DNA from: Candidatus Nitrotoga sp. LAW
Lineage (GTDB): Bacteria > Pseudomonadota > Gammaproteobacteria > Burkholderiales > Gallionellaceae
DNA: 64,000 bases
Direction of reading: 5' to 3'
NCBI GenBank assembly: GCA_003402315.1
Contig: QFXI01000009.1
Span: forward strand, 124,001-188,000
The translations under genes were made by a program, and so were the position numbers. Below the pieces are notes generated by a model that saw only the letters and a list, made by a program, of their open reading frames with translations, was not told the origin of the DNA and ran no database searches. Shown piece after piece: positions 9,364 through 19,400 of the stretch (position 1 is the stretch's first letter; every line of letters starts with the position of its first letter).

Positions 9364-11682
9364 ATGAAAAACAGACTAAATTTTACTTTTCTTACACGGA
9401 TAAAACTGTGGCAAAAATTCCTGCTTCTGGGCGCCATTGCGCTACCCGCTGCCGGAGTGCCTGCCTATCTGTTCTTGACACAGACCATCGCCGCCATCCA
9501 GACCGCCAAGCTTGAAGCTAGCGGTATTGCCCCAGCGGCAAAGCTGCTTAAAGTAATCCAGAATACCCAACAACATCGCGGCTTATCCGCCGCTTTCATC
9601 GGTGGCAATGCTTCCGTTGCCGCAGATCGCGCCGCTAAGGAAACAGAGGTTGCCCAGGCCATCAGCACCTTTGACGCATACATGAAAGATAACAACAATA
9701 CCAAACAGACCGAGACGTGGGACAAGATAAAAACCGATTGGACACGAATCGCAGCCGAGACCGCGAGCCAACGCACGGACACGCGCAAATCGTTTACTGA
9801 CCACTCTGCACTGGTCGCTACCGAACTGGCCCTGCTTGATCTTCTTATGGATCATTACAAGCTTTCGTTCGAATCAGATACCGCGACACACTTCTTGATC
9901 CAAGCCACGCTATCAGACCTGCCCCAAGTGTCTGAGACATTGGGTCAAGCACGGGCTTTTGGGGTTGCCCGTCTCGCGGAAGCCGAACGCTTAACCGTCG
10001 CTCAAAACTCTGGTGTTGAACTAGGCAAAGAAACGCTCACCTTGACCGACCGCGCAACGATGGCAACTCTAATCTCGTCACTAATTGCCAAAACCAATCA
10101 AGCGACTAACCAGCTAGGCAAAGCACAGGCTGAACAGGCGCGGATTAAAGATCAAATTGCAGGTAGAGACCAAGCCGCTGAAGAACAAATCAAGCACCTT
10201 GCCGATCTGGCCGCCGCAGAAATCAGCAATGCGCAGCGGCTCCAATTTAGCTCCGCAGAGTATGTCAAGCAATTCACGAGCGGCATCAATTATCAGTTCA
10301 AATTAATCGATATCGCGATGGTGGCGCTAAACAACGAATTGCAATTCAAAGTTACAAACCTGCTCAACCGTTCATTAATCTTATCAGGCGTGGTAATCGC
10401 CTTTATCATATTTGCGGCGCTTCTCGCCTTGCTGATCACGCGAAATGTCACCGACACAGTGCGTTTATTGCAGCTATCCGTCGAAAAAGTACGTGGCGGA
10501 GATAACACCGCACTAAACTCGATTGAGGCAAAGGACGAGGTCGGTGATTTGGGACGGACGGTAAATCAACTGCTAGAAGAGCGCATGGCTGCACAACGCA
10601 AAGCTGAAGCAGAAACCGAAGCACTCAATGACTCAGTGATCTCACTCCTGCAAACAATGCAGAAACTTTCGGAGAAAAATCTCACGGTCAAAGCGCCTGT
10701 CACACAAGATATTGTGGGTACAGTGTCTGATGCAGTAAATCAGCATACGGAAGAGACGAGCAAAGTGCTTTATCGGGTGATGCAAATCGCCAGCCAAGTG
10801 GAAAATTCATCGGTCAAATTGAAAGGGCAGGCAGATCAAGTGCAAGCGACAGCTGCAGTAGAACGACAAGGCGTCGAAGAAATGATCCGCGAGCTCGCCA
10901 CTTCAACCGAAGCCATGAACAATGTGGCGCAGCTCACCGCAAAATCCCACATTGCGTCCGGCGATGCGACCCGTTCAACCCTCTCTGCGCTCAATGCCGT
11001 GACCGGAACAATGAAGGGCATGAACTCAATCCGTGAAATGATTGCCGAAACCGAGAAACGAATTAAGCGCCTTGGCGAACGTTCGCAGGAAATCAGCGGC
11101 ATCGTAAATTTAATCAATACAATCGCGGAACGTACACATGTACTTGCATTAAATGCAAGTGTACAAGCCGCAGTTGCAGGCGATGCAGGCCGTGGTTTCG
11201 CGGTGGTAGCTGAGGAAGTACAACGTCTTGCCGAATCCTCACGTAACGCTACCGCGCAAATTGGCACGTTGGTGAATAACATTCAAATCGAGACGAACGA
11301 CACTATCAATACAGTGAACAAAACAATCTCTCAAGTAGTGCAAGGAACTGAGTTCGCTGAAAAAGCCGGTGTTCAAATGGCGGAAACACAGAAGGCAACC
11401 GACAATTTAGTGGAATTAGTGCTGCAGATTGCCGCCAGCCTGGAGGTACAGATCAAGAGCGCAGAAATTCTGCAAAATAGAGTCGAAGATATTGGCCGTA
11501 GTGCAGAAAAAACCGGAGAACAGATTACAACCCAGACAGCCGAAACTAACCTGCTCTCCAGATCTGCGGAACAATTAGTGAAAACGGTGGGCGTATTCAA
11601 GCTACCTAACGCACAAGTTCTTGGATTGTCGACCATGCCAGAACGTACGAGCGTCATGCCCAAGCTCCAAGCGGTTAGTTAA
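9364..11682 (+). CDS. pilJ: PilJ-like methyl-accepting chemotaxis receptor
   Basis: A 772-residue inner-membrane chemoreceptor. A first membrane helix (about 16-40) and a second (about 337-362) bracket a roughly 300-residue periplasmic sensing region. A HAMP domain follows, then a long coiled-coil signalling domain. The hairpin tip near 578-615 reads INTIAERTHVLALNASVQAA followed by GRGFAVVAEEVQRLAE, close to the PilJ variant of the conserved tip. PilJ senses pilus or surface-derived signals and controls the ChpA kinase. A good ribosome site (CTGGAG) precedes the ATG. Confidence 0.92.
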   Translation: MKNRLNFTFLTRIKLWQKFLLLGAIALPAAGVPAYLFLTQTIAAIQTAKLEASGIAPAAKLLKVIQNTQQHRGLSAAFIGGNASVAADRAAKETEVAQAISTFDAYMKDNNNTKQTETWDKIKTDWTRIAAETASQRTDTRKSFTDHSALVATELALLDLLMDHYKLSFESDTATHFLIQATLSDLPQVSETLGQARAFGVARLAEAERLTVAQNSGVELGKETLTLTDRATMATLISSLIAKTNQATNQLGKAQAEQARIKDQIAGRDQAAEEQIKHLADLAAAEISNAQRLQFSSAEYVKQFTSGINYQFKLIDIAMVALNNELQFKVTNLLNRSLILSGVVIAFIIFAALLALLITRNVTDTVRLLQLSVEKVRGGDNTALNSIEAKDEVGDLGRTVNQLLEERMAAQRKAEAETEALNDSVISLLQTMQKLSEKNLTVKAPVTQDIVGTVSDAVNQHTEETSKVLYRVMQIASQVENSSVKLKGQADQVQATAAVERQGVEEMIRELATSTEAMNNVAQLTAKSHIASGDATRSTLSALNAVTGTMKGMNSIREMIAETEKRIKRLGERSQEISGIVNLINTIAERTHVLALNASVQAAVAGDAGRGFAVVAEEVQRLAESSRNATAQIGTLVNNIQIETNDTINTVNKTISQVVQGTEFAEKAGVQMAETQKATDNLVELVLQIAASLEVQIKSAEILQNRVEDIGRSAEKTGEQITTQTAETNLLSRSAEQLVKTVGVFKLPNAQVLGLSTMPERTSVMPKLQAVS

Positions 11683-11740
11683 GCCTGCAATGACGGCGGT
11701 ACGCCTGTGCCGTCATGCTTCGACCTGAGGACCATAGATA

Positions 11741-14700
11741 ATGCAAATGAGCGATTTCATCGAAGCGCTACTAGTCGAAATAAAAGAGGTGCATGCCGAT
11801 CTTGGCGGTTGGATCGCAACGATTTGTTCGGCTGCCCCCGAGGATCCCGCATTCGGCGACGCACTCGATCAATATGTCGGTCAAATCGAACGTACAGCGT
11901 CAACTTGCGGAATGCTCGGACTGCGCGGCTTAGAGTCCTGTTGCGCTCAGGTACAAGAATGCCTGGTAGTCATTGTTGGGCTTAATGCGGAAGAACGCAG
12001 CGCGGCACAAGTCTTCTTCGATCTCTGGCCCGATCTTGTGCTCACTTATCTCGCTGACATCACGAACTTAAAGTCCGCAGAGCACTTGGCAGAACATTTT
12101 TCCCTCCCCTCCTGTCCATCACCCATAAATGCCGAGCGCAGCCTCGAACTCATTATCGAACTCACCGCTGAGCCAGTGCTAGCGGCGTATTTGCGTGCTG
12201 AAGCGGAGGCCGAAGAGCTGGAGCGTCCACGCGTGGCAACTGATGAAGACATCTCTCTTGCCCTACCGGCTGACGTGGATCGAGGAGTGTACGAAGCGCT
12301 ACTGCAAGAAGCGCCAACACAGGCCGCAGAGCTTTCCACCTACATCCGCAATATTGTGGACGGCGAAGCCACAGATGAGGACATGGCCGCGGCGAAGCGC
12401 ATCGCGCACTCGTTAAAAGGTTCGGCCAACATCGTCGGCATCCGGGGCATCGCGACACTCGGACACCACACAGAGGACATCCTTGAATGGTTCGAGCAAA
12501 ACCGGACACGCCCACCGTTGGCGCTTACCAATGCATTGCTCGATGCGGCAGCATGTCTAGAACAAATGATAGGCTCCCTGCTCGGCATCGAGGATGCCCC
12601 CACACATACACAAGCGAAGGAAATATTGCAGTCTGTTCTTGATTGGGCGAACCGGATTCACTCAGGAAGTATTGAGGACGAAGTCGATGCCGCCCCGCCT
12701 ATATTTGCCGATCTCGACGCGTCGCTCCCAGCACCAACTGAAAGCACTGATCTTGATGCAACGTTTGCCATTCAAATAGAATTCAATGATCTTAACTCGA
12801 CGCCCCCGATCCAGGCTGAAAATGCAAATCTTGATGCGATGTTTCCGGCTTTGATTGAAGCTGCCCATCACAACGCAACGCCCCGGGCATTAACTGAAAC
12901 CTTCAGGGAAGAAGAATCTTCTTTGCCCAGCAATGTGACCAACCAGACTCCAGTCGCTTCAATAATACGCGTCCCGGTTACAACCATGGACGAACTCTTC
13001 CGTCTCACTGGTGAGCTATCTGTAAAGATTGGGCAACTTACCGAGCAAGTAAAACAGGCTCAGCAACGCACTAACGGCTTATTACGACAGAATCTCAAGG
13101 TACAGCAGCGAATTTTTGATCTTGAGAACCTGGTTGACATCCGCGGCCTCGCGAGTCTACGCGACACGCAAATTTCTCACGGTGCACCAATATTTGATGC
13201 ACTGGAAATGGAACAGTACACCGAGCTTCAGAGCAACACCCGCGCGCTGACAGAAGAAGCCGCTGACACACGGGAATTCAGCCGGCGCATTGAGGAGGAC
13301 GTGGCACAGATAGGCGCCGTACTTCAACAAACACAGCGGGTACAGCGCGACCTTCAGTACATGGCCATGACCACTCGCATGAGTCCAGTGGGAAGCCTCG
13401 CCCCTCGCCTGCACCGCAACATCCGCCAGACTTCACAGCAAACAGGGAAAAAAGCAAAGCTGATAATTGAAGGGGAAGATATCCTGATCGACGGAGACAT
13501 GCTGAACAACCTCGTCGACCCGCTGCTGCATATACTGCGAAACGCCATCGATCACGGTATTGAAACACCCGATGAACGTAGGTACTCCGGGAAACCGGAG
13601 GTGTCTACAATCCATCTTAAATTCTCCCGGCGCGGCCAAACGGTTACTGTGTGTTGCCGGGACGACGGGCGCGGACTCAACTACGACGCGATCCGACACA
13701 AGGCGATTGAGCGCGGCTTGATGCAAGCTGGCCAAGATATCTCCAAAGAAGAACTGTCACGCTTCATTCTGCTTCCTGGCTTTTCAACACGGGAACACAC
13801 AAATGAAATATCGGGACGTGGCGTCGGACTCGACGTGGTGCGCGACCGCCTTCTTGCCATGAAAGGAATGGTCGAAGTACGGTCTGAATCCGGAAAAGGC
13901 TGCGAGTTTCTGCTGCGCTTCCAGGCGTCGCTCGTTGCCCAACACGCATTACTCATAGAATCCTCCACCCAGATTTTTGCGGTGCCAAGCTATGCGTTAG
14001 ATCAAGCATTACCACCCGCCGCAGGAGAATTCATATACATCGGCAGCGAAATAAACCTACGCTATCAAAAACGTACCTATCCAGTAAAGGCCCTGAATGC
14101 GCTGATCGGTTATGACAACGGTGAGATGACGCCAGAAATCATGAATTCGAAGTCGGTATTGCTGGTTCACGTCGACCTTGATATTCATGCGGTACTGGTC
14201 GACCGCATCGTTGACGGTCGCGACCTGATCCTCAAGGATCCAGGCCGGTATGTAAAGAAAATTCATGGCGTGGGCGGCACCGCAATTCTAGGTGATGGCA
14301 CCGTCGCACCGCTGCTCGATTTAGCCGAATTACTACGTCTTCCCATTCAGCAATCGATAGAAGCTTCAGCCTCCATTACCACGGGCGACCATGAAACTTC
14401 AATACGACGCGATATTCTAGTTGTAGATGATTCGCTTAGCGTACGTAAATCGCTAGTTCAGCTCGTAAGTGACGCAGGATATAACGTAAAAGCAGCGAAA
14501 GATGGATTAGAAGCAGTCGCACTCCTAAATGATTTTATACCCGGAGTGATACTCACCGACCTTGAAATGCCAAACATGAATGGGCTCGAGTTCACCTCAC
14601 ACCTACGCGCGCGCCCTGACACCCGCGAGCTGCCGGTAATCATGATCACTTCTCGCTCCATGGACAAACATCGTAAGCAGGCCGAGCTCGCTGGGGTTAG

Positions 14701-14773
14701 CATATACATGACCAAACCCTACACCGACACCGACCTTCTCGGGCATATCCACAGCGCGATCGGCGGGGTGTAA
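11741..14773 (+). CDS. chpA: ChpA-like hybrid CheA histidine kinase
   Basis: A 1010-residue chemotaxis-type kinase. The N-terminal 130 residues resemble an Hpt helix bundle without a histidine. A true Hpt follows with phosphorylatable H223 in IAHSLKGSANIVG. A low-complexity linker (about 323-388) contains five 13-residue repeats. The dimerisation and ATPase domains (about 415-735) show HILRNAIDHG, RDDGRGL and GRGVGLDVV. A CheW-like domain (about 740-870) and a C-terminal receiver with D940 in LTDLEMPNMNG end the protein. P. aeruginosa ChpA carries many more phosphotransfer domains; this is a compact form. It should phosphorylate the PilG- and PilH-like regulators. Confidence 0.92.
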   Translation: MQMSDFIEALLVEIKEVHADLGGWIATICSAAPEDPAFGDALDQYVGQIERTASTCGMLGLRGLESCCAQVQECLVVIVGLNAEERSAAQVFFDLWPDLVLTYLADITNLKSAEHLAEHFSLPSCPSPINAERSLELIIELTAEPVLAAYLRAEAEAEELERPRVATDEDISLALPADVDRGVYEALLQEAPTQAAELSTYIRNIVDGEATDEDMAAAKRIAHSLKGSANIVGIRGIATLGHHTEDILEWFEQNRTRPPLALTNALLDAAACLEQMIGSLLGIEDAPTHTQAKEILQSVLDWANRIHSGSIEDEVDAAPPIFADLDASLPAPTESTDLDATFAIQIEFNDLNSTPPIQAENANLDAMFPALIEAAHHNATPRALTETFREEESSLPSNVTNQTPVASIIRVPVTTMDELFRLTGELSVKIGQLTEQVKQAQQRTNGLLRQNLKVQQRIFDLENLVDIRGLASLRDTQISHGAPIFDALEMEQYTELQSNTRALTEEAADTREFSRRIEEDVAQIGAVLQQTQRVQRDLQYMAMTTRMSPVGSLAPRLHRNIRQTSQQTGKKAKLIIEGEDILIDGDMLNNLVDPLLHILRNAIDHGIETPDERRYSGKPEVSTIHLKFSRRGQTVTVCCRDDGRGLNYDAIRHKAIERGLMQAGQDISKEELSRFILLPGFSTREHTNEISGRGVGLDVVRDRLLAMKGMVEVRSESGKGCEFLLRFQASLVAQHALLIESSTQIFAVPSYALDQALPPAAGEFIYIGSEINLRYQKRTYPVKALNALIGYDNGEMTPEIMNSKSVLLVHVDLDIHAVLVDRIVDGRDLILKDPGRYVKKIHGVGGTAILGDGTVAPLLDLAELLRLPIQQSIEASASITTGDHETSIRRDILVVDDSLSVRKSLVQLVSDAGYNVKAAKDGLEAVALLNDFIPGVILTDLEMPNMNGLEFTSHLRARPDTRELPVIMITSRSMDKHRKQAELAGVSIYMTKPYTDTDLLGHIHSAIGGV
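12710..12904 (+). repeat. Five 39-base tandem repeats inside chpA
   Basis: Five imperfect 39-base units start at 12710, 12749, 12788, 12827 and 12866. Each encodes 13 residues around the pattern D/N-L-D/N-A/S-x-x-P-A-x-x-E. They form the acidic linker between the Hpt domain and the kinase core. The units have diverged, so the array is not recent. Confidence 0.8.
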
Positions 14774-15225
14774 TGAACACCACAGCAGCCGGGTACGCGT
14801 TGATCTGCTTTGACGGTCTGAGTTTACTCATTGACCAACACACGATCGTCAGCCTTAATGATATGGCCATGTTACAACACGGAGGTCATGAAGAAAAAAC
14901 CAGCGAAGCCATTATTGAAGAGACGACATGCAAAGTGCATTCGCTAACTGCACACTTAACCGTAGCGGAGAAAATTAATACACGATATCGATATATTGTC
15001 GTACTACAGGCAGATGGGCATCACTTCGGTATTACCGTGGACTCGGTACAATCGCTCCCCACTCAAAACCCAATACTACATTCTTTACCCACGTGCATGA
15101 GCATCTCTGGATCGCCAATCCAAGCTTACGTACAAATTAAGGAAAATATCGCATTCTGTTGCGATGTCGGCACATTGTGGTGTTACATCAACTCCCCGGA
15201 GCGCCGGCATGAACTCAAGACATAA
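14773..15225 (+). CDS. Divergent CheW-like protein (first of two)
   Basis: A 150-residue protein of weak CheW type. It shows FDGLSLLIDQHTIVSL near the start, RYRYIVVLQADGHHFGITVDSV in the middle and a short ending. It is smaller and more divergent than the pilI product. The start overlaps the chpA stop by one base (TAATG), which indicates translational coupling. A role as an accessory adaptor resembling ChpC is inferred from position and fold only. Confidence 0.65.
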   Translation: MNTTAAGYALICFDGLSLLIDQHTIVSLNDMAMLQHGGHEEKTSEAIIEETTCKVHSLTAHLTVAEKINTRYRYIVVLQADGHHFGITVDSVQSLPTQNPILHSLPTCMSISGSPIQAYVQIKENIAFCCDVGTLWCYINSPERRHELKT

Positions 15226-15664
15226 CGCCGTTTTGTTCGAATTCATGAGTGGCCGCCACGCAGCAATCGGCTTACACGAAGTGGCCGAACTCATCATGTC
15301 GCCAAACCTTGTACATGTACCGCTGGCTCCAGATTACTGTCATTCGCTTTGTATTTGGCAGGGCCGCGCCATTCCATTCATGGATTTGGCATCGCTCATC
15401 GGCCAACGTTCTCTGGAAAAAATTAGTCTTGCGCTAGTTGTCACGTATTTTTCCCGATCAAACGGAGAGCAACGATGGGGTGCCCTAGGACTATCTGCCC
15501 ATTTTCGCATGGTGAGCGTCGAAGACGATGCAGCATGCCTGCTACCCCAAGATTCGTTCGCATGGATATCTGTCGCCCACTCCTGCTTCAAACTGGTGGA
15601 TGAAAACGTTCCCATTCTGAATTTAGATGCCCTGTTTGAGCATCGCCTAGAGTTGATTGCATAA
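15209..15664 (+). CDS. Divergent CheW-like protein (second of two)
   Basis: A 151-residue CheW-like protein: LFEFMSGRHAAIGLHEVAEL, then CHSLCIWQGRAIPFMDLASLIG, which corresponds to the conserved CheW strand-turn. I chose the ATG at 15209 because GGAG lies 7 bases upstream. It overlaps the preceding gene by 17 bases. It is the last gene of the plus-strand chemosensory operon, which then faces the pilin genes. Two degenerate CheW proteins after ChpA suggest alternative receptor-kinase couplings. No function can be assigned beyond the fold. Confidence 0.7.
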   Translation: MNSRHNAVLFEFMSGRHAAIGLHEVAELIMSPNLVHVPLAPDYCHSLCIWQGRAIPFMDLASLIGQRSLEKISLALVVTYFSRSNGEQRWGALGLSAHFRMVSVEDDAACLLPQDSFAWISVAHSCFKLVDENVPILNLDALFEHRLELIA

Positions 15665-15852
15665 TCAATTTTAATTACTCGATAGGCCAATAAACAAAAC
15701 GATACTTAAATTTATTATCAAAGCCAGGGAGATGCACCATGCTACTGCTGAAGTCGAGTGAGCAATCATGATGAAAGAACAACACTATCCAAGTATGCCC
15801 GGTAAAATCACACGCTAGAATTGACCTCGCTTATTTGCCCTGACCAATGACA

Positions 15853-16317
15853 TTATCGATTCCAACAGCTTGCAATATCACCGCCAGCACCTTGTACTCC
15901 CGTATTCGTCAGCATAAGCGTTCCGCATATATCTCCGGCCATTGAACCCACTGGCACGGCCCGAAGGGTAAACGTAGCGTCTGCCACTGCCTGGAGTGAA
16001 ATGTTGTACTGTACAACAGCGCCAGCCCTGGGTGATTGAGTAAGCGGTAATGCAACGTCCACATCATCTCCACCTGTATTTGCAATACCATCTGCCCCAA
16101 CAGTCGCATCATATTGATTATTGACCGTATAAAATCGCTCCATAAATTGGGCATTTTCAAGAAGTATTACCTTGGCTGCCGCCCGGTTAGTACGTCTCAC
16201 ATGATCCTGATAGGAGGGCAAAGCAACTGCTGCCAGAATGCCAATGATAACAACTGCAGCCATAAGCTCAACCAGCGTAAAGCCCTTTAGCTTTTTTAAA
16301 GCTGCCATAATTTTCAT
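15853..16317 (-). CDS. pilE: Type IV pilin, PilE-like
   Basis: A 154-residue prepilin. The class III leader ends at Lys-Gly before FTLVELMAAV, with the essential Glu at +5 and a long hydrophobic helix. The globular part contains two cysteines (DICGT and the C-terminal SCWNR), the usual pilin disulfide loop. PilD would process it in the inner membrane. It is the last gene of the minor-pilin operon, where PilE is normally a minor pilin of the initiation complex. It could instead be a major subunit; position favours minor. The start could be the first or fourth codon. Confidence 0.88.
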   Translation of the reverse strand: MKIMAALKKLKGFTLVELMAAVVIIGILAAVALPSYQDHVRRTNRAAAKVILLENAQFMERFYTVNNQYDATVGADGIANTGGDDVDVALPLTQSPRAGAVVQYNISLQAVADATFTLRAVPVGSMAGDICGTLMLTNTGVQGAGGDIASCWNR

Positions 16318-16494
16318 AATATTGTTTACTCAGCCATGGCCGATATTTCTCCGTCATTCAGTTTGGCAAAATTGCATGGCAACTCTACCTTCAGCCCTCA
16401 TAGCTACGCCCTATGCCCGTTAAATACCTTTCCCCTGGCAATATTTAAATAAAAATTTTTACAACTTATCACCCTGGCTACGCCTAAAAAAAAT

Positions 16495-19400
16495 TTAACG
16501 AACAAGTTCTCGCCATGTAATCCGGCCACGCAATCCTGCAGGACCTTTAGTAGCCGGCGTTTTCACTAGCGAACCATCAGCTGTGGAAGATATTAATACA
16601 TCATCCATTGCACCCCTGATCCGCGTTACACCACCCACCGCAAACCCAATTTCTTTACCTGCAGACAATCCATCATTTGGGGTAACAACCCCATCTCTGT
16701 TAGTATCGAAAGATGAAATGGAAAGCATTCCTCCCGTCAAGAAATCCACCGCATTTACAAATCCCTTACCACCAAAATCACAAGGGGAGGCCGATGGAAC
16801 AATGGTCGTAAATGCTAAAATTCCATTCTCCAGAGTAGGTACGCCCGTCAGCCTTTCCCCAGAAACAGGCAGGTCAAAATACCAACCATTTACGGTAGGG
16901 GAATAGGGCACCGGGTTCTGTGTAGCGGTTCTGGCCGTAGCGTTTGTCACAACTTGCTGAACTAAATTTGCCGATATGACCGACGTAGTCAGGTTATAGT
17001 CCCATACCTCATACATAGTCTGTGTGCTTGTCGTTGTAGTATCCCCTGTTTCAAGGTATTTTCCAGTTCCGAACATAACCAACAGGCCCCCTTTGGGGTG
17101 AAAAGTCACGACCGGTGGAGAAGTGACCGATTTACTAGTGCCTGACACAAAAAGTGGCGCGCCACTTAAAGCCACACTCCAACTAGTGGCGGTAGGAGAA
17201 GCGGCATCAAATTTCCACAGATTACCCTTGATGTCGCCTGCATAAATCACATCAACCAAACCATTTCCATCAGCATCGAATGGCATGGGCGTGGAGAGGC
17301 CATTACCTGTACCCGTATCAACGACTAGCTTGATATAATCTGTACCAACTGTCCAAGTGCCATCTTCACCACCGGTAATAAATAGCACATAAAGTACTGC
17401 TTTGCCGCCAGCGCTGTTATAACCATTACCTATCACCACAGCCCATTTATGGTTTTCCATCTGTACAATCTGGCTGGATTGGCTGGTAAAAGGATTAATC
17501 GGTGGAAGATTATGGCTGTAACCCATATCTGCATCATCGGCATTAGTAAATTCCCAAAGTAACAAATCAGCTGCGTTTGCTGCGGTAAAACCAGCCGGAT
17601 CTGTTATATCCAAGGCATAGTAACCTTGCCCACCTCCATTTAAACTGCCCACGAGAACACTTTTCCATCTGGGCGTTGCACCCACATAAGCATCCGCCAC
17701 CATGGGAGAACCATCCACAAAATAGCGATGATTAGCATTGTAATCCTTGTCACTCAACCTATTCAGATTCGCATAAACCATGCTAGGTACATAAGCAATT
17801 AATTCCTTACCTTCATCAGCTGCCGTACAGCCTGGTGTTACGCCCTGAATGCAGGCGTTAAAACCATGCAGCATGCCGTCATTTGCCCCCACATAAACTA
17901 CTGGTTTTCGATTTTTGTAGCTAGTTCGAAATGCAGCATAGCCCACATAATCCACATCAGAATGTCCTGCATTTGGACGGCCTACATAAAATGGCCCCGA
18001 ATTGACAATATCCCCCAATTTGCTGGTAGGGCGACTACGAAATTTGTTTATCACGTTTGCACTGGCACAGCTAAAAGTTCCACTGCCCTCATTAACCGCA
18101 ACGCCACGCAAATAGGCAACCCGTTCCAAACCACAGTTATCGACTGTGCCTGCAACATCTTTATCCAGCAGTACTTTTTGTGCCGTAGTCAAATTGGCAT
18201 ATTCAAACGGTACGCCATCACTACCACCCCTGGTTATGATAATACGGGCGGCAGGTGCAATTGTGTCCGAAGCAAGTGAGACGGCCCCTGCATTCCATTC
18301 TATCGCCCCTAACGTACCCGCTGCATTAATAGGGATTGATAATAGCTGTCCGCTCCAATCCCCACTATTAAATTTGGCCTGGTATATCCGGCCGTTGGTT
18401 ATCAATGAATTTGAATTGGCAGCCACAGCCGAAGCAGAGCCTGTGCGTGCCACAATAGTCGTCAACGCATTGGTCAAGGCATTAGCAAATGTAGCTGGGT
18501 CAGCGGCGCTAAAAAAAGCGCCCCGGCTATTAACAGCGGCATGCCAGAGATCATCTATCTTGGCGGGGATGCTCGCGGCACCGGAAGGATCCGGCCATGT
18601 TTCCATGCCTGACGGCAAATGCGTAAGACTCCCACTCACGCCCAATCCCACTGTAAAAGTCACCATATGCTGCCAGAATGCCGGATCAGCGGAATTGGTT
18701 GGTACTTTGTTGAGCATATCGGTGCGTAAATCATTTTTCCAATAATGCATTGCCACATCGGCCAGGGTATTACTGTAACTATCAGAATAAGGAAGCACAG
18801 GGATATAGGTATACGTTGGTGGCGTAGCCGGAGAAGAATGGTTGGTAATATTAGCGCCCGCCGTATTGTCTGAATTCCCTATTCCGGTAAGAACGCTACC
18901 GTCGTTCCAATAACCATCTGTCATCAAAATATTGAAATTCTGGCGGCATACTTGCTGCGTACCTCCAACCGTACCCGGCGTCTCTCCCCAAGGGCCTTGA
19001 TCGTCTGTACGCTTAAAGTATTTGCCAACCTCATCTACCGCACTGAGTAGCGGTGTACCTGAAGCTGGAATAGCATGTCCGTAAAGATTGGTAAAAAAAT
19101 TTATCCTGTCTGTACCGGTGAACTGCCTTACACCGCTTATCACTGTACCTGGCGAAGATACACCATCAATAGTAGTAGCCCCCTTATTGATGGCTGCAAA
19201 ACCTACCCGCATGGTATTCCCCTGCGCAGCAAATGCCCTGCCGATACCCGCGCGTGCTAACAATACGCGGGAACGATAATAGGTATACCAATTCGCAAAA
19301 TTCTGAATTTCTTCAGCATAAGTACAATTGGGTGCGGAGACACAATCTGTTCGTGCTACCCCACCAACATAAGAAGGCGTGGTGGATCTGATTTCAATCT

